Assembly (NCBI GenBank): GCA_937920635.1
Contig: CAKZUE010000046.1
Location: 1-64,000 of the forward strand
Source: an uncultured Bryobacteraceae bacterium
GTDB taxonomy: Bacteria > Acidobacteriota > Terriglobia > Bryobacterales > Bryobacteraceae
DNA: 64,000 nt
Reading direction: 5' to 3'
Positions 9,504 to 18,214 of the stretch are shown here, piece after piece. A model generated the notes under the pieces. That model saw nothing but the letters and a program-made list of their open reading frames with translations, was not told the DNA's origin and ran no database searches. A program made the translations under genes and the position numbers. How positions within the stretch are numbered: the stretch's first letter is position 1; the number at the start of each line of letters is the position of its first letter.

Positions 9504-9866
9504 ATGGGAACGATCCAGATCAGCCTCAGCGACGGAACGCGGGCCGAGGCGCTGTGTTCGCTTCTGGAGCGGAGCACGCAGACGCCCGTGTTGCGCGCGG
9601 AGAGGCCGGATCTGGAATCGGCGTGCGTGGCTGTGCTGGACGAAGAGACATTCCAACGGCTGCCTCGGCCGATCGAGTACGCCGACCGGATTGTGTTGAT
9701 CACCCGCCATGACGCCATGCACCTGAAAGAAGCCTGGGAGGCCGGGGTTCACTCGGTGCTGTCGGAGCAGGATCCGCTCAATACGGTGGTGCTGGCGGTT
9801 CTGGCCACCTGTCTTCGTTCCGGAACCCGGAAGCCGAAGCCGGCGGCCGGTCCTCCCGGACCGTAA
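9504..9866 (+). CDS. Degenerate receiver-like (pseudo-receiver) protein
   Basis: CheY-like pattern: IQISLSDGTRAEAL, VAVLDEETF, DRIVLITRHDAMHLKEAWEAGVHSVLSEQDPL; conserved acidic pair and Lys not conserved. Confidence 0.5.
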   Translation: MGTIQISLSDGTRAEALCSLLERSTQTPVLRAERPDLESACVAVLDEETFQRLPRPIEYADRIVLITRHDAMHLKEAWEAGVHSVLSEQDPLNTVVLAVLATCLRSGTRKPKPAAGPPGP

Positions 9867-9911
9867 CACGGCGGGGCGCCACCGCGCCCAGAACATTGGA
9901 GGTATGGAAGC

Positions 9912-10196
9912 ATGTCGAACCTGACACCGTATGCGATTGCGTGGGGCCTGCTGGCCCTGATTGTGATCTTCCTTGCCTTCTGGCGGCGGCATGTGGCATC
10001 GCAGGAAGACGATACGCTGCACGTCACGGGGCCGGATACGGTGATTTCGCAGCAGATGACCGTGGCGCGAAAACTGGAGCTGATCGACAGGTGGGGCAAA
10101 GCCCTCACGGTGGTTCTGGCCATCACCGGCCTGATTCTGGCCGTGCTGTACGGCATGTACATTTGGGAGGCGACATCCCGCGCCGGCCTGGCGTGA
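9912..10196 (+). CDS. Small membrane protein with two TM segments in the cytochrome cluster
   Basis: Hydrophobic segments IAWGLLALIVIFLAF and TVVLAITGLILAVLYGMYIW; preceded by ggaggt SD. Confidence 0.75.
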   Translation: MSNLTPYAIAWGLLALIVIFLAFWRRHVASQEDDTLHVTGPDTVISQQMTVARKLELIDRWGKALTVVLAITGLILAVLYGMYIWEATSRAGLA

Positions 10197-10326
10197 ACGG
10201 CGTTTGCGGCGGGCGCCAGGCGCCCGCCGAGGCCGGCAGGCTGACGTGGGACAAAGTATGAAACGAGGCCGAAGCGCGTCTGTTGAGGGGCGGGCGCGCG
10301 GCGGCGCGAAACAGGATGGACTCTGC

Positions 10327-11988
10327 ATGAGGCTGGGACTCTGGGCGGCACTATTGATTTTGTCTGTGTCCGCCGGCGCACAGACGGGCAGGAAGCCCGT
10401 GCGGCCGGCGACGGTTCCCAACAGCGTCTGCGCGGACTGCCATGATCAGGAGGCGAAGCTGAAAGAGTCAGCGCACGCTTCCGTAGCGTGCTCCAGTTGC
10501 CATCTGAAGCACGAGGAGTATCCGCATCCGGAGAACACGCCGAAGCCGCAGTGCGCCACCTGCCACGCCGGCACGGTGCGCGACTACGAACAGAGCGAGC
10601 ACGCGGCGCAGATGCGGAAGGGCAACGGCAGCGCGCCGGAATGCTCCACCTGCCACGGCGACGTGCATGAATCCAAACGCGCCCTCACGCTCGAGTTCCA
10701 TCGCAGCGTGCCGGACACCTGCGGCATGTGCCACGCCAACGAGGCAGAACAATTCCAGAAGAGCGTGCATGGCAAGGCGGTCGCCGCCGGGGTGCGGGAC
10801 GCGCCGGTGTGCTCGGACTGCCACGGCGGCCACCGCGTGTTGAAGGCCAAGGATCCCAACTCCACCGTGTTCCCCAACAGCGTCCCCGACACCTGCGGCC
10901 ACTGCCACGGCGACCTGCGGCTGGCGCGGCGCTTCGGTCTGCCGCCGGACCGCCTCAACACGTTCCAGCAGAGCTTCCACGGACTGGCGCTGAAATCGGG
11001 CAATCAGAGCGTGGCCGACTGCGCCTCCTGCCACGGCTATCATGACATCCTGCCTTCCTCCGATCCGGCGTCGCGGACCCATGTCAAGAACCTGTCGGCG
11101 ACCTGCGGCGCCTGCCATCCCGGCGCGGGGAGCCGCTTCGCCCTGGGACCGATCCATGAGGTGCAGGGCGCGAAGGCGCCGGCGCCGGTGCGGTGGGCCG
11201 AGTGGTTTTATGCCATGCTCATCCCCGGCACCATCGGATTCATGCTGATGCACCACGCCGGAGACTTCATCCGCAAGCTCGCCAGCATGCGGTTCCGGGG
11301 CAGGCACGTTCCGATGCAGTTGCTGCGCCGCATCGAGCCGCACCACGAGCGCATGTACCGGATGGAACGCATCCAGCACGCGCTGCTCGCCGTCAGCTTC
11401 ATCGTGCTGGTTTACACCGGCTTCGCGCTGCATTATCCCGACGCCTGGTGGTCTTCCTGGTTCCTCCGCTGGGAGAGCCAGGTGCCGCTGCGCGGCACCG
11501 TGCACCGCATTGCCGGCGTGGTGCTGATCGGCACTTCCATCCTGCACGTCGTCACGCTGGTGGTGAACCGCCAGTTGCGCGAGCACTGGAAGGAGATGCT
11601 GCCGCGCGCGCGCGACGCGCGCGAGCTGGTGGAAGGCACGCTATGGCGGCTGGGCTTGCGGCGCGAACGCCCGCACCGCTCGCCGCACAGCTACATTGAA
11701 AAGATGGAATACTGGGCGGTGGTGTGGGGCACGGCCATCATGGCGCTGACCGGGCTGCTGCTGTGGTTCCACAACTGGAGCCTGAGCGTCATGCCCAAGG
11801 TCGTGCTCGACGTCAGCCGGGTCATCCACTTCTATGAAGCCGTGCTGGCGACGCTTTCCATCCTGGTGTGGCACTTCTACATGGTGATTTTTGATCCGGC
11901 GGTCTATCCTCTCGATACGGCGTTTCTGAAGGGCTACAGCCCGCGGGCGGAATATGTCGACGCCGATGAGGCGGCGCTGGGTGACTGA
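10327..11988 (+). CDS. Multiheme cytochrome c / diheme cytochrome b fusion (CbcL-like architecture)
   Basis: Signal peptide; nine CXXCH motifs counted (CADCH, CSSCH, CATCH, CSTCH, CGMCH, CSDCH, CGHCH, CASCH, CGACH) followed by a cytochrome b561-type multi-TM domain. Confidence 0.9.
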   Translation: MRLGLWAALLILSVSAGAQTGRKPVRPATVPNSVCADCHDQEAKLKESAHASVACSSCHLKHEEYPHPENTPKPQCATCHAGTVRDYEQSEHAAQMRKGNGSAPECSTCHGDVHESKRALTLEFHRSVPDTCGMCHANEAEQFQKSVHGKAVAAGVRDAPVCSDCHGGHRVLKAKDPNSTVFPNSVPDTCGHCHGDLRLARRFGLPPDRLNTFQQSFHGLALKSGNQSVADCASCHGYHDILPSSDPASRTHVKNLSATCGACHPGAGSRFALGPIHEVQGAKAPAPVRWAEWFYAMLIPGTIGFMLMHHAGDFIRKLASMRFRGRHVPMQLLRRIEPHHERMYRMERIQHALLAVSFIVLVYTGFALHYPDAWWSSWFLRWESQVPLRGTVHRIAGVVLIGTSILHVVTLVVNRQLREHWKEMLPRARDARELVEGTLWRLGLRRERPHRSPHSYIEKMEYWAVVWGTAIMALTGLLLWFHNWSLSVMPKVVLDVSRVIHFYEAVLATLSILVWHFYMVIFDPAVYPLDTAFLKGYSPRAEYVDADEAALGD

Positions 11989-12012
11989 TTGCAAGATTCT
12001 CTGGGAGCGATT

Positions 12013-13431
12013 ATGAAGAGATTCCGAGATTGGCTGAGTCCCATTGTCTATCTCTCCAGCAACTGGATCAGCCTGATAGGCGTGGTGCTGGTGACCACTG
12101 GCGGCGTTCTCTGGGTGATGCTGCTGCCGGCCACGTTCCGCACGCATTCGCAGGACCCCTACGCGGGCATTCTGCAATTCCTCTTTCTGCCGGCGATCTT
12201 TTTCTCCGGGCTGGCATTGATCCCGGTCGGCATCTGGCATGTGAAGCGGAAGGGCAAACTGCCGGAGGTTTTCCCGCCGCTTGAATTGTCCAATCCCCGT
12301 TTCCGGAAGCTGCTGGCCTTCGTGGGGGCCGCCACGGCGGCCAATCTGGTGATCGGATCCAGCCTGCTCTACGGCGCGGTGCACTACATGGAAACGGTGA
12401 GCTTCTGCGGGCAGACGTGCCATACGGTGATGAAGCCGGAGTTCACCGCCTACCAGCACTCGCCTCACTCCCGGGTGGCGTGCGTCGAGTGCCACATCGG
12501 CCCTGGGGCCAACTGGTTTGTGAAGAGCAAGATCTCCGGCTCCTGGCAGGTGGTCTCCGTCGCGTTCAATCTCTATCCGAGGCCGATCCCCACGCCGATT
12601 GAAAACCTCCGTCCGGCCCGGGAAACCTGCGAGGTTTGCCACTGGCCGCAAAAGTTCGGCGGGGACCGGCTGCGCGTCATCAACCACTACGGCGAGGACG
12701 AAAAGGTCACGCGCACGCAGACCGTGCTGCTGATGCACATCGGCGGCGGCAACGGCTACCAGGGCATCCACGGGGCGCACATGGGCCCGGGCGTGGAGAT
12801 CCGCTACGCGCACGCGGACAAGGAGAGGCAGAAAATTCCCTGGGTGGAATACACGGGCGGAGACGGCAAGCGCTACGTCTACACGGCCGAGGGCCACTCG
12901 GGCGACGGCCCGGGATCGCTCCCGGTCCGCATGATGGACTGCATCGACTGCCACAACCGCCCGTCGCACAGCTACGAGATGCCCGGCAAGGCTGTCGACC
13001 GGGCCCTCGACGAGGGGCTCATCGACCGCACCCTGCCGTTCGCCAAGAAGGCGGCGCTCGACGTGATCCAGCAGGAATATGCGGCCACGGCCGAAAGCGA
13101 GCGGGAAATTCCGAAGCGTTTTGCCGCATTTTATGAGAAGAACTACCCGGAGATTTTTGCCTCCAGGCGGCAGGATGTCGAGCGCAGCGCACGCGGCGCT
13201 CTGTCGATATACAGCCGCAATGTTTTCCCGGAAATGCGGGTGAAATGGGGTACCTATTTCAACAATATCGGGCACGTTGATTTCGATGGCTGCTTCCGCT
13301 GCCACGACTGGCGCGAATCGAAACCCGCCGGCCGCTCCATCACCCAGGACTGCGACACCTGCCACAAGACGCTGGCGCAGGAAGAGGAGAACCCGAAGGT
13401 TTTGGCCGACCTGGGCCTCTCAGGCAAATAA
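12013..13431 (+). CDS. NapC/NirT-type membrane multiheme cytochrome c
   Basis: N-terminal TM segments; CX3CH site SFCGQTCHTVM, then CVECH, CEVCH, CIDCH, CFRCH, CDTCH. Confidence 0.88.
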   Translation: MKRFRDWLSPIVYLSSNWISLIGVVLVTTGGVLWVMLLPATFRTHSQDPYAGILQFLFLPAIFFSGLALIPVGIWHVKRKGKLPEVFPPLELSNPRFRKLLAFVGAATAANLVIGSSLLYGAVHYMETVSFCGQTCHTVMKPEFTAYQHSPHSRVACVECHIGPGANWFVKSKISGSWQVVSVAFNLYPRPIPTPIENLRPARETCEVCHWPQKFGGDRLRVINHYGEDEKVTRTQTVLLMHIGGGNGYQGIHGAHMGPGVEIRYAHADKERQKIPWVEYTGGDGKRYVYTAEGHSGDGPGSLPVRMMDCIDCHNRPSHSYEMPGKAVDRALDEGLIDRTLPFAKKAALDVIQQEYAATAESEREIPKRFAAFYEKNYPEIFASRRQDVERSARGALSIYSRNVFPEMRVKWGTYFNNIGHVDFDGCFRCHDWRESKPAGRSITQDCDTCHKTLAQEEENPKVLADLGLSGK

Positions 13432-13491
13432 CCGGGCGCGGGCGCTTGACACGCCTCCCCGGGTGCGGAAAAAGAGAAGGAGGGAGGCCCT

Positions 13492-14358
13492 ATGCCGCTC
13501 AGCCACATTCTGGCGCCCGTGGATTTTTCCGAGAAGAGCGAGTGCGCGGCGCGCTACGCCGGGGCGCTGCAGAAACGCTTCGGAAGCCGGATCACGCTGC
13601 TGCACGTGCTGCCGCCGCCGCACTACGAGTTCGGCGCCATGGAGGTGGGGGGCAGCGTGCTGGAAGAGCTGTTCCGCAGCCGCGCCGAGCAGGCGCGCAA
13701 GGACCTGGATGCCTTCCTCGCTGAGGAACTTCCCCCAGGCAGCGCCGACAGGCTGATTCTGGAGGGCGACCCGGCGGCGAAGATCGTCAGGACGGCGCAC
13801 GATCTGGGGGTGAGCCTCATCGTGATGCCCACGCACGGGTATGGAACCTTCCGGCGCTTCATCCTGGGATCGGTGACGGCCAAGGTCCTCCATGACGCCG
13901 ATTGTCCGGTCTGGACCGGCGTGCACATGGAAGCGGCTCGAGTGGAGGACGTCCGCCTGGGGAAAGTGGCCGTGGGCGTGGATCTGCGGTCGCAGTCGGA
14001 GCGCACGCTGATGTGGGCGCGGCGGTTCGCGCAGGAAGTGGGCGCTGAGGTGGCCCTGCTGCACGTTATGCCCTGCCTGGAAGGGCCCGGTGGCGAACCT
14101 GTCGACCCCGAGTGGCAGGAGCGGATGGAAGCTGCAGCGCGGGAGGAGATCCACGGGTTGATGAAGCGCCTGGGCTGGGAGGCGCCGGTTCTGGCCGGCA
14201 GCGGCGACATACCGGAAGCGGTATGCCGCCTGGCGAAGGAGTGGGAAGCGGATCTGCTGGTGATCGGGCGCGGTTCGGCGTCCGGCGTGCTCGGCCGGCT
14301 GCGGGCCAACGCCTATTCGATCATCCGGCAGTCGGATTGTCCGGTGGTCAGCGTCTGA
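13492..14358 (+). CDS. Universal stress protein (tandem UspA domains)
   Basis: HILAPVDFSEKSECAARYA; LIVMPTHGYGTFRRFILGSVTAKVLHDADCPVW; second domain ends LLVIGRGSASGVLGRLRANAYSIIRQSDCPVVSV. Confidence 0.92.
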   Translation: MPLSHILAPVDFSEKSECAARYAGALQKRFGSRITLLHVLPPPHYEFGAMEVGGSVLEELFRSRAEQARKDLDAFLAEELPPGSADRLILEGDPAAKIVRTAHDLGVSLIVMPTHGYGTFRRFILGSVTAKVLHDADCPVWTGVHMEAARVEDVRLGKVAVGVDLRSQSERTLMWARRFAQEVGAEVALLHVMPCLEGPGGEPVDPEWQERMEAAAREEIHGLMKRLGWEAPVLAGSGDIPEAVCRLAKEWEADLLVIGRGSASGVLGRLRANAYSIIRQSDCPVVSV

Positions 14359-14406
14359 GCGGGAACGTGCGCTCAATCCCAGCCGGCTTCTGCCGATGAG
14401 TCAGCA

Positions 14407-15360
14407 GTGGAACAGGCGGAGTGCAGGGCTGCGGCTGATCCTCGCGCGGCGCAGGGGCCGGTGTCCCGGCCTGCCGATTTGGCGTGGGAGACCTGGCGCG
14501 AGGCGCTGGAGCGCCACCGCCGGTGGCTGGATGGCGAGGCCGGCGGCGAAATGTGCCAGTTGCGGCATGTGAAAATCGAGGGGCTCCGCGCGCCGCATGC
14601 ACGCCTGGCGAGGGGCGCCTTTTTCAAGGTGGAGCTGCCGGCAGCGGATCTGCACGCCGCCATGCTCGACGGCAGCCAGTGGGAGGCATGCGACCTGTCG
14701 CTGGTGAACCTCTCTAGCGCCGCGCTGGACGGCGCCACGCTGGAAGAAGTCCTGCTCCATGACGCCTGCCTGGCATCGGCCAGCCTTTGTGCGGCAGTCC
14801 TTGGCGCCTGCCCTATGGAGAAGGCGCGGGCGCCGGCAAGCCGGTGGATGGAAGCGCGGCTCGGGCGGGTGGATTTTTCGGGCGCGCTGCTGCCGGATGC
14901 CTCCTTTCACAAGGCGTCATTGCTGGAGTGCCTGTTTTCGGAAACGGAATTGGCACGCTCGCTGTTTTATGGCGCCACGCTCCGCTTCTGCCGCTTCATC
15001 CGCTGCCGCGGGGAGGATCTGCGGTTCAACGGCGCGCTGTTGCAGCACTGCCACTTCGAGAAATGCAGATTGGAGCGGGCGAGGTTTCCAGGCGCGGATC
15101 TGGGCGGTTCGTGTTTCCACGACTGCCTGCTGGCGGGTTGCGATTTCCGCGGCGCCCGGCTGCGGGGCACCCAGTTCACCGGCGCCCGGCTGCAAGGGGC
15201 GCGCTTCGACGACGCATCATGCGCCGGGGCGGATTTCCGCGGCGCGAACCTCCAGGGAGCGCAGGGGATCACCCTGCATCAGTTGCTCCGGGCGCGCACG
15301 GATTCCACCACCATCCTGCCCTGGGGAACGCCCGGCCCGGCGATGCGGGGCAGCCGCTGA
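14407..15360 (+). CDS. Pentapeptide repeat protein
   Basis: Repeated A(D/N)LXX-type units, e.g. GADLGGSCFHDCLLAGCDFRGARLRGTQFTGARLQGARFDDASCAGADFRGANLQGA; GTG start. Confidence 0.85.
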   Translation: MEQAECRAAADPRAAQGPVSRPADLAWETWREALERHRRWLDGEAGGEMCQLRHVKIEGLRAPHARLARGAFFKVELPAADLHAAMLDGSQWEACDLSLVNLSSAALDGATLEEVLLHDACLASASLCAAVLGACPMEKARAPASRWMEARLGRVDFSGALLPDASFHKASLLECLFSETELARSLFYGATLRFCRFIRCRGEDLRFNGALLQHCHFEKCRLERARFPGADLGGSCFHDCLLAGCDFRGARLRGTQFTGARLQGARFDDASCAGADFRGANLQGAQGITLHQLLRARTDSTTILPWGTPGPAMRGSR

Positions 15361-16467
15361 TCAGTCGCCAGCCTGGGGAACCGGCTGCGCCCGCCACGCG
15401 CTCCACTTCTGGCGCAGCCACACGGGCAGGCTCGGGCTGCCCTTCCAGCCAGTGCGCGCGATGCTCAGGCCCAGCATCAGCACGATCACCATCGCCGCGG
15501 CGGCTACCGTCTGCGGCACCGTGAGCGCCTCTTTCCAGCGCCAGAACCAGTTTCCGTAGACCAGCTCCGTGTGCACCCAGTACACCAGCAGCGACGTCAT
15601 GCCGAACTGCCGGAGGAAGCTCCAGCCCGTGTTGACGTAGGTCGTCCAGAGATAAGCAAAAGCGGCCACCATCAGGATGACGCCGGTCTTGATCAGGATC
15701 AGCGCGGGGCTGTTGAGCCAGAAGTCGGAGTCCGGATAGATCGAGTAGGGAAGATTGGCGAAGTAGCGCGCGCCCACCACGAGAGCCAGCCCGAACAGCG
15801 CCCACCACTCCATCATGCGTCCCATGGCGCCGGGCTCGACCACCCGCAGCAGCGAGCCGGCGGCCAGTCCGAAAGCGATGAACGCCGCCCACGGGAAAAA
15901 GCTGAAGAAATTGGGATCCGGCACGAACCAGGCCCGCGCGAACGGATGCACCCAGCTCCAGTCGGCCGAGCTGATCAGCGGGGCGGCGCCGGCGATGAAC
16001 AGCCCGCTGACGGCGCCGAAGCGGATGCGTTCGCGCGTCGTGAAAATGGCCAGCGGCGAGAGCGCGATAATGCCCAGCCCCATGCAGTTGAGAATGTCCA
16101 CCTTGAACAGGTCCGTCCACGCACTCTTGCCGAGCGAGAACGACCACATCTGGAGCCGGAACAGAAAGGCCAGCATCAGCAGATATCCGGACCGGCGCGC
16201 TGCCGACCAGGTGCGCTGCCATGCCGTGAGCCCTTTGCGCGACGTCGAATCCATCAGAAACGCCAGCGTGACGCCGGTCAGGAACAGAAAGACAGCGGGC
16301 GTGATGCCGCCGACGAACTGCGACAACACGTAGGGCCCGTCGTTGCGAAGCTCCTTGGCGGTGAAGCTGTGGAAGACGTGCCCCTGGAGCATGATCAGCG
16401 CGGCCAGCCCGCGCGTCCAATCGAGGAAGGCGAGCCGTTGCCCGCCCGTCCGGGTGGTCTGATTCAT
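15361..16467 (-). CDS. Membrane acyltransferase-like protein (heparan-alpha-glucosaminide N-acetyltransferase/DUF1624 type)
   Basis: RLAFLDWTRGLAALIMLQGHVFHSF ... GITPAVFLFLTGVTLAFLMD; multi-TM. Confidence 0.75.
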   Translation of the reverse strand: MNQTTRTGGQRLAFLDWTRGLAALIMLQGHVFHSFTAKELRNDGPYVLSQFVGGITPAVFLFLTGVTLAFLMDSTSRKGLTAWQRTWSAARRSGYLLMLAFLFRLQMWSFSLGKSAWTDLFKVDILNCMGLGIIALSPLAIFTTRERIRFGAVSGLFIAGAAPLISSADWSWVHPFARAWFVPDPNFFSFFPWAAFIAFGLAAGSLLRVVEPGAMGRMMEWWALFGLALVVGARYFANLPYSIYPDSDFWLNSPALILIKTGVILMVAAFAYLWTTYVNTGWSFLRQFGMTSLLVYWVHTELVYGNWFWRWKEALTVPQTVAAAAMVIVLMLGLSIARTGWKGSPSLPVWLRQKWSAWRAQPVPQAGD

Positions 16468-16473
16468 CGCAAG

Positions 16474-17151
16474 CTATCTCTGTGGCGTTTCCTTTTTGAC
16501 GCCCTTGGGCAGGTTGAGCCGGACCTGGGCCGGCGTCAACGCGGGGTTGACCTGGATGCTGGAATATGCAACCAGCACGTAATCGCGCGACGGCTGGTTC
16601 ACCTTCTGCTGGATGACCATGCCGTCGGTTTGGGAGACCCAGATCTCGACGCTCCTGACGTGGTGAGCGGCCTCCTGGGACAGCGGGGTAAGCTCGAGCC
16701 GGTCGGCGGAAACGCCGTTCACCTTTTCCTCGCCCACATGCCGGATCGAATACGCGCGGCGCAGCTCGCGCACGGGAGTCCCGAAGCCGAGCAGGAGAAA
16801 CTGATCGATGAGGCCGCCCTGCTTGCCCAGATCATATTCCTGCACTGTCATCAGCTTCGGGTAAAAGAGCTGAATCTTGCTGCCCTGGAAGGCCACCGCG
16901 CGCGGGGAGGGCTGGTCGAACTCGACCAGCATGCGAAGGTCCTTCGGCTTCGGGCGGTACAGAACGATGCGCCCGCTCTCTTCGCTGGTCTCTTTCACCA
17001 GGGCCGTGTACGAGATTTTCCGGATCTGCGCCGTCATGCCGCGGAAGCCGGTGGCGGCCTTGTCGAGCCGGGCCAGAGCGTCATCCAGTGGAGCGGCAGC
17101 AGCACCCAGACAGGCGGCCAGAAGGCAGAAGGTAAGGCGGGACTGGGTCAT
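16474..17151 (-). CDS. LolA-like outer-membrane lipoprotein carrier protein
   Basis: Signal peptide; LDKAATGFRGMTAQIRKISYTALV..ESGRIVLYRPKPKDLRMLVEF..PSPRAVAFQGSKIQLFYPK. Confidence 0.8.
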   Translation of the reverse strand: MTQSRLTFCLLAACLGAAAAPLDDALARLDKAATGFRGMTAQIRKISYTALVKETSEESGRIVLYRPKPKDLRMLVEFDQPSPRAVAFQGSKIQLFYPKLMTVQEYDLGKQGGLIDQFLLLGFGTPVRELRRAYSIRHVGEEKVNGVSADRLELTPLSQEAAHHVRSVEIWVSQTDGMVIQQKVNQPSRDYVLVAYSSIQVNPALTPAQVRLNLPKGVKKETPQR

Positions 17152-17483
17152 GGCCTGGAGAGGGCAAGGTAGCCGCGGATCTCCCCCTCCGCGTCATGCA
17201 CCGGCTCGACCCGCACCACCTGGATCGACTTGCCGAGCCGTTTCCGGAGAAGTTCCGCCGCCTGCGCGGGGCGCTGTGACTCGCTGATCGAACTGAGAAG
17301 CGAAGTCTCCAGCCAGAACACCGTAACGCCGGGCTCCGATGGCATCTGCACGATGCTGGCGGGGCGAGGCTGGTCTTTGAAAAACCCGCGGGGTGTCAGG
17401 AAGATGAAGGCGAGAATCAGGGCGACGACGACGTCGTACTGCCAACTGGCGCGCGGAAACTCCCAGAAGAGAAGACTCTTCAT
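17148..17483 (-). CDS. Hypothetical single-TM protein upstream of the LolA-like gene
   Basis: MKSLLFWEFPRASWQYDVVVALILAFIFLTPRGFF; ATGA overlap with the LolA-like gene; the alternative start at 17498 falls within a TACAATG -10-like motif. Confidence 0.65.
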   Translation of the reverse strand: MKSLLFWEFPRASWQYDVVVALILAFIFLTPRGFFKDQPRPASIVQMPSEPGVTVFWLETSLLSSISESQRPAQAAELLRKRLGKSIQVVRVEPVHDAEGEIRGYLALSRP

Positions 17484-17555
17484 CGCCAACAGTCCCATTG
17501 TAGCACCGCCCGGCGCGGCTGCCAGGCGGTTGGATGCGGCCGCGGCCGCCGCGAT

Positions 17556-18059
17556 TCAGTCTTCCCTGGCCCGCCGTGCGGGGCGCGGCCCGGGCTCCCC
17601 GCCTTCGGCCTCCTTCACCTCTTCAGCCCGCAACACCTGGCAGTGGGCGCAGTAGCCGCCGATCTCGGTCCTGGCGATCAGGATCTGGAAGCCGAACGTC
17701 TTCTCCACCTGGCGTCTCAGCTTCTGGAGCGGCTCGCCGAAAAACTCTTCCACTTTGCCGCAGCGGAGGCAGACGATGTGGGCGTGCTCCTGCTTGCGGC
17801 GGGTCTCGTAGTAATGTTGATCGCCCGCATGATGCATGAGATCCAGCTCGTCGACCAGCCCGCCCTCTTTCAGCATCTTCAGCGTGCGGTAGACGGTCAC
17901 CCGGTTCAGCTTCGGGTCTCTCTCGTGAGCGAGGCGGTACAGCGTCTCAGCGTCCAGATGCGCGCCCGTCTTGTCGAGCAGATCCAGCAGGATCTGCCGC
18001 TGGCGGGTAAGGCGGAAGCCGCGCTGTTTGAGGGTTTCGCGGGCTGCAAGCAGGGACAT
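17556..18059 (-). CDS. Fur family transcriptional regulator
   Basis: LKQRGFRLTRQRQILLDLL, NRVTVYRTLKMLKEGGLV, HAHIVCLRCGKVEEF, CAHCQ. Confidence 0.92.
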   Translation of the reverse strand: MSLLAARETLKQRGFRLTRQRQILLDLLDKTGAHLDAETLYRLAHERDPKLNRVTVYRTLKMLKEGGLVDELDLMHHAGDQHYYETRRKQEHAHIVCLRCGKVEEFFGEPLQKLRRQVEKTFGFQILIARTEIGGYCAHCQVLRAEEVKEAEGGEPGPRPARRARED

Positions 18060-18214
18060 GCGGGCCTCTTGTTCAGACTGTACCACGAGGGGCGGGATTC
18101 AAGCGGGCAAGGCATCCCCGCCTGCTGCCGCGCCCGGCTCTGCGCCACCCTTGCTGTCCGAGCCGCCATTCACAGAGACCTATGATAATGGTGTTCCCGA
18201 GGAGCCCTGCCATC

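Noticed and set aside
14407-15360. Pentapeptide-repeat protein as a DNA-gyrase mimic or toxin immunity factor
   Set aside because: Repeats are real, but nothing in context (no gyrase inhibitor or toxin gene) supports a specific role.
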